This document shows positions 46,904 to 54,924 of a stretch of 64,000 bases of DNA, in pieces. Where the stretch lies: contig NZ_JAKWBK010000003.1 in the NCBI RefSeq assembly GCF_022512515.1, forward strand, positions 124,001 through 188,000, written 5' to 3'. The stretch's first letter is position 1, and every line of letters starts with the position of its first letter. Position numbers and translations under genes: made by a program. Under the pieces are notes generated by a model. That model did no database searches. It saw only the letters and a program-made list of their open reading frames with translations, and was not told where the DNA came from. The stretch is from Paraniabella hibiscisoli. Lineage in GTDB: Bacteria > Bacteroidota > Bacteroidia > Chitinophagales > Chitinophagaceae.

Positions 46904-47206
46904 TTAATAATTATTCTCACGAATAACTTGTACTATATTTTCCAGCGAAACAATGTACGCTTCGCATTCTCTGTAAGTATCTTTATCATCTTCCAAAACT
47001 TCAAACTTAATCAATCGTTGTTTCAAATCCTCAAGCAAATTGATATCAAAAGCCTTTAAACCTCCGACAACTATTGATGTGACCAACCCATAATAATGAG
47101 CATCCAACTCAACTAGCTCTTCAACCCACAAAGAAAAATCTTCATCGTTAGGGAACGGAGGAAACTTTAGCTTTTTATGCTTTTCTAAAATACTATGTGT
47201 ATTCAT
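46904..47206 (-). CDS. Small acidic cytosolic protein, unknown (array gene)
   Basis: About 100 residues from the ATG at 47206; an upstream ATG at 47281 adds 25 residues. No recognised family. The protein is helical and acidic (FSLWVEELVELDAHYYGLVTSIVVGG, then LEDLKQRLIKFEVLEDDKDTYRECEAYI). Like its neighbours it has the look of an immunity protein; this is inference from size, charge and setting. Repeat C follows its stop by 40 bases. Confidence 0.58.
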   Translation of the reverse strand: MNTHSILEKHKKLKFPPFPNDEDFSLWVEELVELDAHYYGLVTSIVVGGLKAFDINLLEDLKQRLIKFEVLEDDKDTYRECEAYIVSLENIVQVIRENNY

Positions 47207-47410
47207 ATGTGTTTTATATGCCCTACAATTTTTGTCGATATCGTTTTCACCAACAACAAATGTACTAACCATACCCAACATTCTTTCATCCCATTATTCT
47301 ACCATTTCATCACATTTCATAATAGCCGCATCATACAAAGAATCACTTTTGTAGAAAATCAGTTATCGTATAAAACATAGCCCATGAGCCCGGTTCACTA
47401 CAAGGTTATT

Positions 47411-48739
47411 ATGAAAGCCATTTTGCATAAAAAGCTAATAGCTGTTTGCATCCTCCTGTTTTATAATGCATCCATTTTTGCCCAGTCTATGGCAGACAGG
47501 TCAGACAATAATAATGCATTTGTAAACTGGGCGCAAAAACATGCATTTACTTTACAAGCCAGCGATAAAGCCACGGATGATAAAGACCTGTACCCTGTTA
47601 AACAAATGATCGGCGAGGCCCGCGTGGTGGCATTGGGCGAACCAGCTCATGGCTTTCGCGAGCCGCTTGCATTTAGGAACCGGCTATTCAAATTTCTCGT
47701 GCACCATTGCGGCTTTACCACTATTGCTATTGAGGGCGACCTGGCCCAATCGCGCCTTGCAGCGGATTATATTGCGGGCGGCAGAGGAACGGCCAAAGAT
47801 GCAGCGGCGGCATTGAGTATTAGCGAGCCTGCAGCTGAAAATATAGAACTGCTGAACTGGATGCGGCAATACAACGCCGATAGCGCCCATACCATAAAGC
47901 TCAGGTTCTACGGTATGGATATACAGATGATCGGCTTCCCGGGTGATACCACACCTAACCACTCAGCGCTCGACCAGGTATTGGCCTACCTGCAACAGGT
48001 AGATGAAAGTGCAGCCCGTCGCGCCCATTTTGAGCTGGCTTTCTATTTAACGCAGATGTCTGTAGTAAGGTATCCGGCACTTTCTTTAAAGGACCAGAAT
48101 ACCCTTACCACGGTACTGGAAAATATAGTAGCCCTGCTCGAACGCCAGCGGATCGCTTTTATCAACAGGAGTACCAAAGATGCTTATGAATGGGCAAACC
48201 GTAACGCCATTGCTGCATTGCAGCGGGACCGGATGATGCGCGTGATGCCGCCGGATCAGCCAGGCAAAATACCGCCCAACGCATGGAAAGCCATGAACGC
48301 ACGCGATGTTGCGATGGCTGATAATATCAACTGGATATTACACAACGGAGCCAACGGAGGAAAGGTGTTAGTATTTGCACATAATGCCCACGTAAAGAAT
48401 GCCCCTACTGCCGGTGGCGTATGGGACGCTTTTGCACTACCACCCAACAGTGCGGGCGAATACCTGAGGTCCATATTAGGCAACGATCTTTTTATCATAG
48501 GCTCCAGCATTGCTCCGGAACCAACTACCCTGCAGGCCAATAGTATCGACAAAGCCTTACTAAAAGTAGACCGGTCAAAGTATATCCTTGATTTACGGAC
48601 AGCCGCCCGTCTTCCTGAAGTAGCCAAATGGCTCTCAATAAGCAGGCCGATGCAGGCCAATAAGGTGAGCTTCTTTTTGCTGCCTGTTAGCACCGCGTTT
48701 GATGCGTTGTTATTTTTGGATAGAGATGATGGGAGGTGA
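47411..48739 (+). CDS. Erythromycin esterase family protein, exported
   Basis: About 442 residues, intact. The start at 47411 is preferred because it opens a signal peptide (MKAILHKKLIAVCILLFYNASIFAQ). The erythromycin-esterase family core shows ARVVALGEPAHGFREPLAFRNRLFKFLV with the catalytic-site EPxHG, IAIEGDLAQSRLA, IKLRFYGMDIQ, and VLVFAHNAHVKN with a conserved His. The family includes EreA/EreB macrolide esterases and many enzymes of unknown target; exported members are common in Bacteroidota, and resistance is not implied. Array repeat D follows on the same strand. Confidence 0.88.
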   Translation: MKAILHKKLIAVCILLFYNASIFAQSMADRSDNNNAFVNWAQKHAFTLQASDKATDDKDLYPVKQMIGEARVVALGEPAHGFREPLAFRNRLFKFLVHHCGFTTIAIEGDLAQSRLAADYIAGGRGTAKDAAAALSISEPAAENIELLNWMRQYNADSAHTIKLRFYGMDIQMIGFPGDTTPNHSALDQVLAYLQQVDESAARRAHFELAFYLTQMSVVRYPALSLKDQNTLTTVLENIVALLERQRIAFINRSTKDAYEWANRNAIAALQRDRMMRVMPPDQPGKIPPNAWKAMNARDVAMADNINWILHNGANGGKVLVFAHNAHVKNAPTAGGVWDAFALPPNSAGEYLRSILGNDLFIIGSSIAPEPTTLQANSIDKALLKVDRSKYILDLRTAARLPEVAKWLSISRPMQANKVSFFLLPVSTAFDALLFLDRDDGR

Positions 48740-48781
48740 TGGCGAAGTTTTATCAACATTCCTGCCGTTGTCGGTGTTATG

Positions 48782-48898
48782 GCCGCTGTTGGTGTTTTTC
48801 ACCAACAGCAAATATATACAGCAACTGATAAGGGGCAGAATAGTTCAATTAACTGGACCACGCATGCTCCAGTTGTTTGTCAAAAAGACACAACAAAC
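48782..48898. repeat. Cassette-array repeat, copy D
   Basis: A near-complete copy: GCCGCTGTTGGTGTTTTTCA and CCAACAGC form the left hairpin, CAGCAACTGATAAGG in the middle, and CCAGTTGTTTGTCAAAAAGACACAACAAAC at the right end. Confidence 0.9.
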
Positions 48899-48955
48899 TT
48901 TAAGTAGATGATGCTTAAAACTAAGCAATAGCTACTATGTTTTCTAATAAAAAAT

Positions 48956-48974
48956 GTTGGTGAGAAACACCAAC
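48956..48974. repeat. Cassette-array repeat, isolated left hairpin (copy E)
   Basis: GTTGGTGAGAAACACCAAC, the left hairpin alone and in reverse orientation, 38 bases past the stop of the minus-strand lipoprotein gene. Confidence 0.65.
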
Positions 48975-49011
48975 AAAGGATTAATAAATGACTTTTGTGC
49001 ATGCAATTCAA

Positions 49012-49575
49012 CTACCGGTGTTGCCAGCATCTACCACCACCAGAGACAACTCTTTTGCAATATCCCCCTGATTTATTTTTTGCACCACATACAGACGAAC
49101 TAGAAGAAGAACCTCCATTTTGATTACTTCCCCCTGTTGAAGTTGATGGAATATAACTTCCAAAACTAGAGGTACCATTACCATTAACCGTACTGTAGGC
49201 AATCTCTGCACGATTATAGCCAGAATCTCCATAAATCACCTCCCCATCTTTCAGAATGTACGCTTGGATAGATTGATAGCTCGGTAAAGTTGTTACAACA
49301 CTTAGCTTGAGGTTTGATGGTGTTTTCCCCAGGATATTAAAACTCCATTTACCGGTATTATTTTTTACAGTCCTGCTTTCACCATTTAAATCAATATAAG
49401 TTATACTACAAAAATCGCAATGAACTTCGTAAGCAAAAACCACCGGAGTTGGTTCTGGTTGCTCTTGGACGTCATTGGCTGTTTTCTTACAAGATCCCAG
49501 AAAAACCAGCAGTATTAAAAGCTTAAAAAATAATGGCAATACGCTAACTCTAAATTTCGCGAACATAATAATCAT
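49012..49575 (-). CDS. Lipoprotein with C-terminal Cys/His motif, DUF5763-like
   Basis: About 184-187 residues. A lipoprotein signal (LPLFFKLLILLVFLGSC) leads to a beta-sandwich-like domain (YEVHCDFCSITYIDLNGESRTVKNN ... QAYILKDGEVIYGDSG), a Ser/Gly-rich linker, and a C-terminal CGAKNKSGGYCKRVV-SGGGRCWQHR motif with three Cys and one His, probably binding zinc. This tail matches the DUF5763 pattern found at the end of many Bacteroidota surface proteins. It is a member of the repeat-flanked array. Function unknown. Confidence 0.68.
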   Translation of the reverse strand: MIIMFAKFRVSVLPLFFKLLILLVFLGSCKKTANDVQEQPEPTPVVFAYEVHCDFCSITYIDLNGESRTVKNNTGKWSFNILGKTPSNLKLSVVTTLPSYQSIQAYILKDGEVIYGDSGYNRAEIAYSTVNGNGTSSFGSYIPSTSTGGSNQNGGSSSSSSVCGAKNKSGGYCKRVVSGGGRCWQHR

Positions 49576-49704
49576 AAATTTACTTTTTATTGCACGAAGC
49601 TATGGAAGGCGGAAGGCGGTATTTTACGGATTTCCGTAGGCGACGTATTTATAAAAGCACAACCAAGTTTTAATCTACCTAAGAATTGGATTCATAAGTT
49701 TTTT

Positions 49705-49830
49705 GCCGCTGTTGGTGTTTTTCACCAACAGTAATATATACAGCAACTGATAGGGATTGGGATTGGGATCGGAATAGATCAATTCATTAGGCCTCCCTTC
49801 AGTTGTTGGTCAAAAAGACACAACAACGGC
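49705..49830. repeat. Cassette-array repeat, copy F (tandem unit 1)
   Basis: Full copy: GCCGCTGTTGGTGTTTTTCACCAACAG at the left, CTTCAGTTGTTGGTCAAAAAGACACAACAACGGC at the right. The right end reversed resembles the left end, making the whole unit an imperfect inverted repeat. First of three tandem units about 154 bases apart. Confidence 0.92.
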
Positions 49831-49858
49831 GAGGGGCCAACCTGCCTTTGCCATTTTT

Positions 49859-49985
49859 GTCGCTGTTGGTGTTTCTCAACAACATCAATATATCATTTAA
49901 CAATAGCAAATGCAGAAACACTCCCTCAACAATCAGCTATGCCGCCACGCTCCAGTTGTTGGTCAAAAAAAGACACAACAACGGC
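49859..49985. repeat. Cassette-array repeat, copy G (tandem unit 2)
   Basis: GTCGCTGTTGGTGTTTCTCAACAACATCAATATATCATT at the left and CTCCAGTTGTTGGTCAAAAAAAGACACAACAACGGC at the right. A 28-base spacer (GAGGCGCCAACCAGCCTTTG...) joins it to the next unit. Confidence 0.92.
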
Positions 49986-50013
49986 GAGGCGCCAACCAGC
50001 CTTTGTCATTTTC

Positions 50014-50136
50014 GTCACTGTTGGCGTTTCTCAATAACAGCAATATATTATTTAACAATAGCTGATTCAGAAATACTGCCTCAACATTCAGCTATGCTGC
50101 CGCGCTTCAGTTGTTGGTCAAAAAAACAACAACGGC
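50014..50136. repeat. Cassette-array repeat, copy H (tandem unit 3)
   Basis: GTCACTGTTGGCGTTTCTCAATAACAGCAATATATTATT at the left and CTTCAGTTGTTGGTCAAAAAAACAACAACGGC at the right; the same spacer follows. A long plus-strand frame over copies F-H is an artefact of the repeats. Confidence 0.92.
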
Positions 50137-50163
50137 CAGGTGCCAACCAGCCTTTGTCATTTT

Positions 50164-50198
50164 CGCTGTTGGTGTTTCTCAATAACAGCAATATACCA
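50164..50198. repeat. Cassette-array repeat, copy I (left part only), beside the transposase
   Basis: CGCTGTTGGTGTTTCTCAATAACAGCAATATACC, cut off at the 3' end of the Y1 transposase gene, which begins six bases on. It marks one border of that gene. Confidence 0.8.
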
Positions 50199-50203
50199 TC
50201 ATT

Positions 50204-50722
50204 TCAGTCTGCATAGTGCGATAAAAAGCCCCAGTTATCCACTCCGGCTCTATAAAACTGTGCTGATGAATATAAGTACTCTTCCGGATACTTACATAAA
50301 CCGGCACGAACCGGATTGAAATGTATGTAGTCGAGTTTTTGCTGAAAAATGGTATAACTTCTCAATTCAATACTTAAAGGGTTACGTTCCCAAAATTGAT
50401 ACATCCTATCAGCAGCTCCTACAAAAAACGCTTGCAACATTTCCGGGTAGTGTTGTTGCATATGATATTTCATCTGCTGTGCTGTATACTTTAAAAAGTC
50501 TCTTTGTACATGTTTAGGATGAATGAGCGGCTGCATTTGCCATATAAGGTGCAGGTGATTGGGCATTATAACGAATGCAAACAGCTTTATCCTTTTATTT
50601 TCGACGAGAAAGCGGAGACTACTTATTACTATTTCTTTATGCGCTACTGTTTTCAATAATGGCTTCCACTCTAAATTTGTAGCTGTAAAAAATTGTGGGT
50701 ATTCAGTGATTAGCGCAACCAT
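50204..50722 (-). CDS. REP-associated tyrosine transposase (RAYT), Y1 family
   Basis: 172 residues, intact. It has the HuH metal motif in FVIMPNHLHLIWQM and the catalytic Tyr in FQQKLDYIHFNPVRAGL, with the family C-terminus EEYLYSSAQFYR. RAYTs are IS200/IS605-related single-strand nucleases that process REP hairpins and are domesticated, single-copy genes rather than ISs. Hairpin copies I and J flank it on both sides, as expected when a RAYT lies among its own target repeats. Confidence 0.9.
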   Translation of the reverse strand: MVALITEYPQFFTATNLEWKPLLKTVAHKEIVISSLRFLVENKRIKLFAFVIMPNHLHLIWQMQPLIHPKHVQRDFLKYTAQQMKYHMQQHYPEMLQAFFVGAADRMYQFWERNPLSIELRSYTIFQQKLDYIHFNPVRAGLCKYPEEYLYSSAQFYRAGVDNWGFLSHYAD

Positions 50723-50771
50723 GATATAAATATCTGATACCTAAAAATAAGCAAAATCGACCGTAAAAATT

Positions 50772-50841
50772 TGTTGGTGAAAAACACCAACAAAGGCATC
50801 TTACGCGTATTCAGTTATTTGTCAAAAATACACAACAACGG
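50772..50841. repeat. Cassette-array repeat, copy J (short form)
   Basis: TTGTTGGTGAAAAACACCAACAA hairpin, then directly TATTCAGTTATTTGTCAAAAATACACAACAACGG; the central part is deleted. It lies 50 bases beyond the transposase start, bordering it on the other side. A stray CCAACAACGG follows at 50858. Confidence 0.82.
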
Positions 50842-50937
50842 TAGCTCACTTAACATCCAACAACGGCATCAAAGCATATCGCTTCCGTTGCCTGGCGAAA
50901 AATGCAATAACCTCAACCTGTGGATTCCTTCTCGCCG

Positions 50938-51462
50938 CTATTTTATGTCTGAATGTTTGACACTTAATACCTTCAACAGCTTAATTGCTTTTGAAATATA
51001 CTCCACCCGAAATAAGTTTCCATTGCCTATTTGTAAGCTAAAATAAGAGCGGCCACAAATGGGAGGTTCGTAGTCTGTAAACAATCCATAATCCACAACC
51101 ACAGGAATGATATAGAAGTTATCATAAGCGTAGCATCTCGTAGAATCAATGCAAACTACTCGTTGTGCCTTCTTTTTCAAATCATACCTTTCTGGAACAA
51201 AATCTACCCGTAAAGCATGGGTGAAAAGACTACCGCTATCTTTCTTATACCAATCTATTGCCCCAACTGAATCTGTCGGAAGAAAAAAGTCATGAAAACC
51301 TAAGTGCCTCATTTCATTTAAAACATCCCAATCGTATTTGTAATTGTGTTGGGAAAGAAATAATAAACCCTTTTTACTTTTTCCAATAACCGTATCCTTC
51401 TGTGCAAATGATATATGCGAGCAAAGCAAAAAGAAAACGTAAAAAATAATCTCATCATTCAC
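50938..51462 (-). CDS. Exported hypothetical protein (array gene)
   Basis: 174 residues with a signal peptide (IIFYVFFLLCSHISFAQ). The mature part is mixed alpha/beta (LLFLSQHNYKYDWDVLNEMRHLGF, YFSLQIGNGNLFRVEYISKAIKLLKVL) with three Cys (VVCIDSTRCYAYD and PPICGRS) that may form disulfides. No family is recognised. It lies between repeats J and K, so it belongs to the array. Confidence 0.55.
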   Translation of the reverse strand: MNDEIIFYVFFLLCSHISFAQKDTVIGKSKKGLLFLSQHNYKYDWDVLNEMRHLGFHDFFLPTDSVGAIDWYKKDSGSLFTHALRVDFVPERYDLKKKAQRVVCIDSTRCYAYDNFYIIPVVVDYGLFTDYEPPICGRSYFSLQIGNGNLFRVEYISKAIKLLKVLSVKHSDIK

Positions 51463-51480
51463 ATTTTTATACTTGCCTCT

Positions 51481-51575
51481 GTATTTTCACCAACAGTAAA
51501 TATATTGTTTAACAGGAACTAACCCTCCGAAGCTTCAGTTGTTGAACAAAAAGACACAACAACCGCAGCGTACAG
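51481..51575. repeat. Cassette-array repeat, copy K (right border of the array)
   Basis: TTTTCACCAACAGTAAATATATTGTTTAACAGGAACTAACC, then GCTTCAGTTGTTGAACAAAAAGACACAACAACCGC. The last copy seen; ordinary genes follow. Confidence 0.85.
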
Positions 51576-51578
51576 ATT

Positions 51579-52663
51579 TTACTTCAACAACACTTTCTTC
51601 CCCGTCCTCGCCGACTCTTTTGCAGCCGCAAGAATCTTTACCACAATCACATTATTAGTTAATGAAGAAAGATCGTCTACAGGTACAATTTCTTTGCGTA
51701 ATAAGGCTGTAACATAAGCCAGGTAACTTTGATAGGGCGCCTGCGGGGAGCTCACCTCACTGATCTCGTAAGCCGTTTTATTGGTTTTGGTACGCAGCGC
51801 TTTGCTATTCACGGCCTGCAGGTAACCGGTTTTACCAAACACTTCCCAATCCTTAATACTGTAAGGCCAGTTCCAGGAAGCTTCTATAATTCCTGTAGCA
51901 TTAGGATACTCAAGAACAATGGTAGCATCATCATCTACTTTAGGATAAATGGCGGGCTTTATCTGGTGGGTAACGGCATACACCGAAACGGGCATTTGGT
52001 TATTCATCAACCAGGTAAATAAATTAGCGCCATAGCAGCCGAAATCATTTAAAGCACCGGCACCGTTTTTTACAGGATCAGTTAGCCAGTCAAGAAAGAA
52101 ACGGCTACATCCAATTTCTTTGGGTCCTTCATGGCCGTCGTGCGCTACCATTTTTACTACATCCCCAATACGCCCTTCCTTTACTCTTTTATAAATCTCC
52201 TGGTTGGTGCCATACCAGGTGGTTTCATAATTGGTGAGTACTTTGATAGCATATCGCTTCGACAGTGCTGCTATTTCTTCTGCATCTTTTACAGTAGTAG
52301 CCAAAGGCTTTTCTACCATTACATCGATTTTCAATGGTGCGCAAACTCTTACCACATCAATATGCTCACTGATGGCATTGAAGGCCATTACTACTTCAGG
52401 CTTTTTATTGTGAAGCAGCGTTTTCAGGTCATCGTAAAATAAACTGTCTGGAATGCCCAATGATTTTTTAAATTTATTGACCAGTTCTTTATTGATTCAG
52501 CAATACCTACCAGGTTAATTTCTTTCTTCTTGTAATGGTCCATCATCAGGTTTACATGATCGTGGCTTAAACCAGCCAACGCGATGGCAAGGGGACGCTT
52601 ATCCTGGGCATTGGCCCCAAGCGTGCAAGTGAGACAGAGAAGGATTAGATAAATCGTTTTCAT
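51579..52663 (-). CDS. Gfo/Idh/MocA-family oxidoreductase, exported (frameshifted)
   Basis: About 361 residues with a signal peptide (MKTIYLILLCLTCTLGANAQ). The Rossmann start is LAIALAGLSHDHVNLMMDHY and the conserved DVMVEKPLATTVKDAEEIA holds the EKP motif; GALNDFGCYGANLFTWLM lies in the C-terminal half. A shift near 52475 splits it (joins ELVNKFKKS to LGIPDSLF). Exported members with a Tat or Sec signal are common in Bacteroidota sugar use, with NAD(H) kept bound; some make 3-keto-glycosides. The DUF1080/cytochrome/isomerase cluster 2 kb to the right fits such a role. Confidence 0.87.
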
Positions 52664-52886
52664 GAATAATTACTTATTGAATAATGGCTTTCTCAAAAAT
52701 ATGATTTTTTCAATGCTTATCTTTAACACATCAACTATCGTGTCCATCAAATTTTAGCCAGTGTCATACCGGTCAAAGTGAGGCACCCTCCGGCAAAACA
52801 GGAGATTTCTCAACTGCGCTCGAAATGACGTATTAAAAGAATATCGCTTAACGCCAAAATTTGAAACACCCTTCAAATCCATCAGC

Positions 52887-54786
52887 ATGAAACCTGTCTT
52901 CTTTATCGCATTTTTATTCTTTTCGATCAGTCGTATGTTTGCGCAACCCACGCAAAAGCCACCACTGCACGGCAAAAACTGGATGGCTATAACAGGAAAG
53001 CCTTTGGCAGCCACAGCGGGTGCGGCAATTTTTCAAAAAGGTGGAAACGCCGTAGACGCTGCTTGTGCCATGCTGGCCGCCACCTGTACAATGTGGGATG
53101 TACTCAGCTGGGGCGGTGAAACGCAGGCGCTTATTTATAATCCCAAAACGAAAAAGGTAATTGCTATTAATGCGATGGGCGTAGCGCCAACAGGAGCCAC
53201 TGTTGACTTTTTTAAAATGAAAGGATACTCGTTCCCACCTGAATATGGTCCGCTGGCGGCTACCACACCAGGCACGCCGGGCGGTATCTGTTTAATGCTG
53301 GCCAATTACGGTACCAAAAGCTTACAAGAAGTGCTGGAACCAGCTATGCAGCTAGCTGCAGGTTACCCCATAGAAGCGCAAACCGCCAACAGCATTGAAC
53401 GCAATAAAGCCAGGATCAAAGAATGGCCTTACAGCCGCAAGACATTTTTAACACATCCCGGCGAAAAGCGCGAAGCCCCTGAAGCGGGTGAGATCTTCGT
53501 GCAAAAAGATCTACTGGCTACATTAAACAAAATGATAGAGGCCGAACAACAGGCCCTGCAACAAAAGAAAAGCCGTAAAGTGGCGATTATGGCTGCTTAC
53601 GATCGTTTTTACAAGGGTGACATTGCTAAAGAATTTGTAAGAGGCTGCCAGGAACAGGGTGGCTTAATTACGCTACAGGATCTGGCGAACTGGAAGCCGA
53701 TAGAAGAGGAGGCAGTACACACCAACTACAAAGGCATTGATGTATATAAAATGCAATCCTGGACACAGGGGCCTTTCCTGTTACAAGCCCTGAACATACT
53801 GGAAAACTTTGATCTGAAAAAGATGGGCTATAACAGCAGCCAGTATATTCATACTGTTTACCAGGCCATGAACCTGAGTTTTGCCGACCGGGATTTTTAT
53901 TATGGCGATCCGTATATGCCACCCGTTGAACCCATCAAAGGACTGCTGAGCAAAGACTATGCAAAAAACGTGCGGCATTAATAAACCTGAATCAAAATGA
54001 CCCGGCTATGGGTCCGGGAGATCCCTACCCTTTCGAAAACAAAACCAACCCCTACCTGGAGTTGCTTAAAAAAGAAGTTTTAGCACCGATAGCTCGACCC
54101 GTCAGTTTATACCCACCCATGATATAAGAGCAGGCAATTCATTTATCCATTCACTGCCTACAGATGAGTTGTATATGGACCGTTTATGGCGGGGCACTAC
54201 CAGCGTAGAAGCTGCGGATAAGGATGGCTGGGTAGTATCTATCACACCCAGCGGAGGCTGGCTCCCGGCATGCATTGCAGGCAACACGGGTGTCGGCATG
54301 AGCCAGCGTATGCAAAGCTTTGTTTTAGACGAGATCATCAATCCTTTTAATGTGGTAGCGCCGGGTAAAAGACCAAGGGTAACCTTAACACCTTCGTTGG
54401 CATTGAAAGACGGCAAGCCATTTCTCTCTTTTGCAGTGCAGGGTGGAGATACACAGGAACAAAACTTATTGCAATTCTTTTTAAATATGGTGGAATTCGG
54501 CATGACCGTACAACAAGCTACCGAAGCCGCCAATTTCAACAGCAACCAGCTATGGCTATCATTGGGCGGAACAAAGATGGAAGATCGCAAACCACGTCCC
54601 GGCAGCATCTTATTGAACGACAATATTAAAGAAACTACCCGTAACGAGTTAAAGAAAATGGGCTATACGCTTAGCTTTGATGACCGAACCAGCGGGCCGA
54701 TCAATGCTATATTCTTTGATTGGAAACACGGCAGCTTATGGGGCGGATCGAGCAACCATGGAGAAGATTATGGAATTGGGTGGTAA
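52887..54786 (+). CDS. Gamma-glutamyltransferase family protein, exported (frameshifted)
   Basis: Ntn-hydrolase that cleaves gamma-glutamyl bonds, for example of glutathione. A signal (MKPVFFIAFLFFSISRMFAQ) is followed by KPLAATAGAAIFQKGGNAVDAACAM and the large-subunit region, FADRDFYYGDPYMPP, and the small subunit starting at the nucleophile Thr within RLWRGTTSVEAADKDGWVVS. The autoprocessing site is usually T-T-H-[FY]; here it reads G-T-T-S, an atypical variant. Shifts near 53978 and 54092 interrupt it. About 634 residues when joined, close to the family norm. Confidence 0.87.
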
Positions 54787-54834
54787 GGCTTCTTACAACG
54801 ATTATGGGAATGAGAGATTCGTCAAAAGTAAAAT

Positions 54835-54867
54835 TCTCCAGAGTCCTCCTTTTGGAGACTCTGGAGA
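54835..54867. terminator. Hairpin 1 between convergent genes
   Basis: TCTCCAGAGTC and GACTCTGGAGA, 11 perfect pairs, around CTCCTTTTGGA, 49 bases past the gamma-glutamyltransferase stop. Confidence 0.6.
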
Positions 54868-54873
54868 CAAAGA

Positions 54874-54900
54874 AACGCTCCGGGTTAAACCCGAAGCGTT
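54874..54900. terminator. Hairpin 2 between convergent genes
   Basis: AACGCTCCGGGT and ACCCGAAGCGTT pair over 12 positions with one mismatch and a TTA-type loop. It lies 25 bases past the stop of the minus-strand DUF1080 gene, with moderate T-runs on both sides. Confidence 0.65.
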
Positions 54901-54924
54901 CGTATAAAAAGTTGCCCTTTAAAA

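Noticed and set aside
47411..48739. Macrolide resistance gene call (ereA/ereB)
   Set aside because: Only family-level motifs are visible; exported relatives in Bacteroidota mostly lack shown macrolide activity, so no resistance symbol is given.
49803..50216. 137-residue plus-strand reading frame
   Set aside because: It is a translation of the tandem repeat units (LVKKTQQRRGANL recurring) with no independent protein features.
43547..51575. Calling the array repeats true attC sites
   Set aside because: The core signatures GTTRRRY and RYYYAAC are not found at consistent ends and no IntI-type integrase is in the window, so only a resemblance is claimed.
45277..51575. CRISPR array
   Set aside because: Repeats are over 100 bases, vary in length, and flank genes rather than short unique spacers; no cas genes are present.
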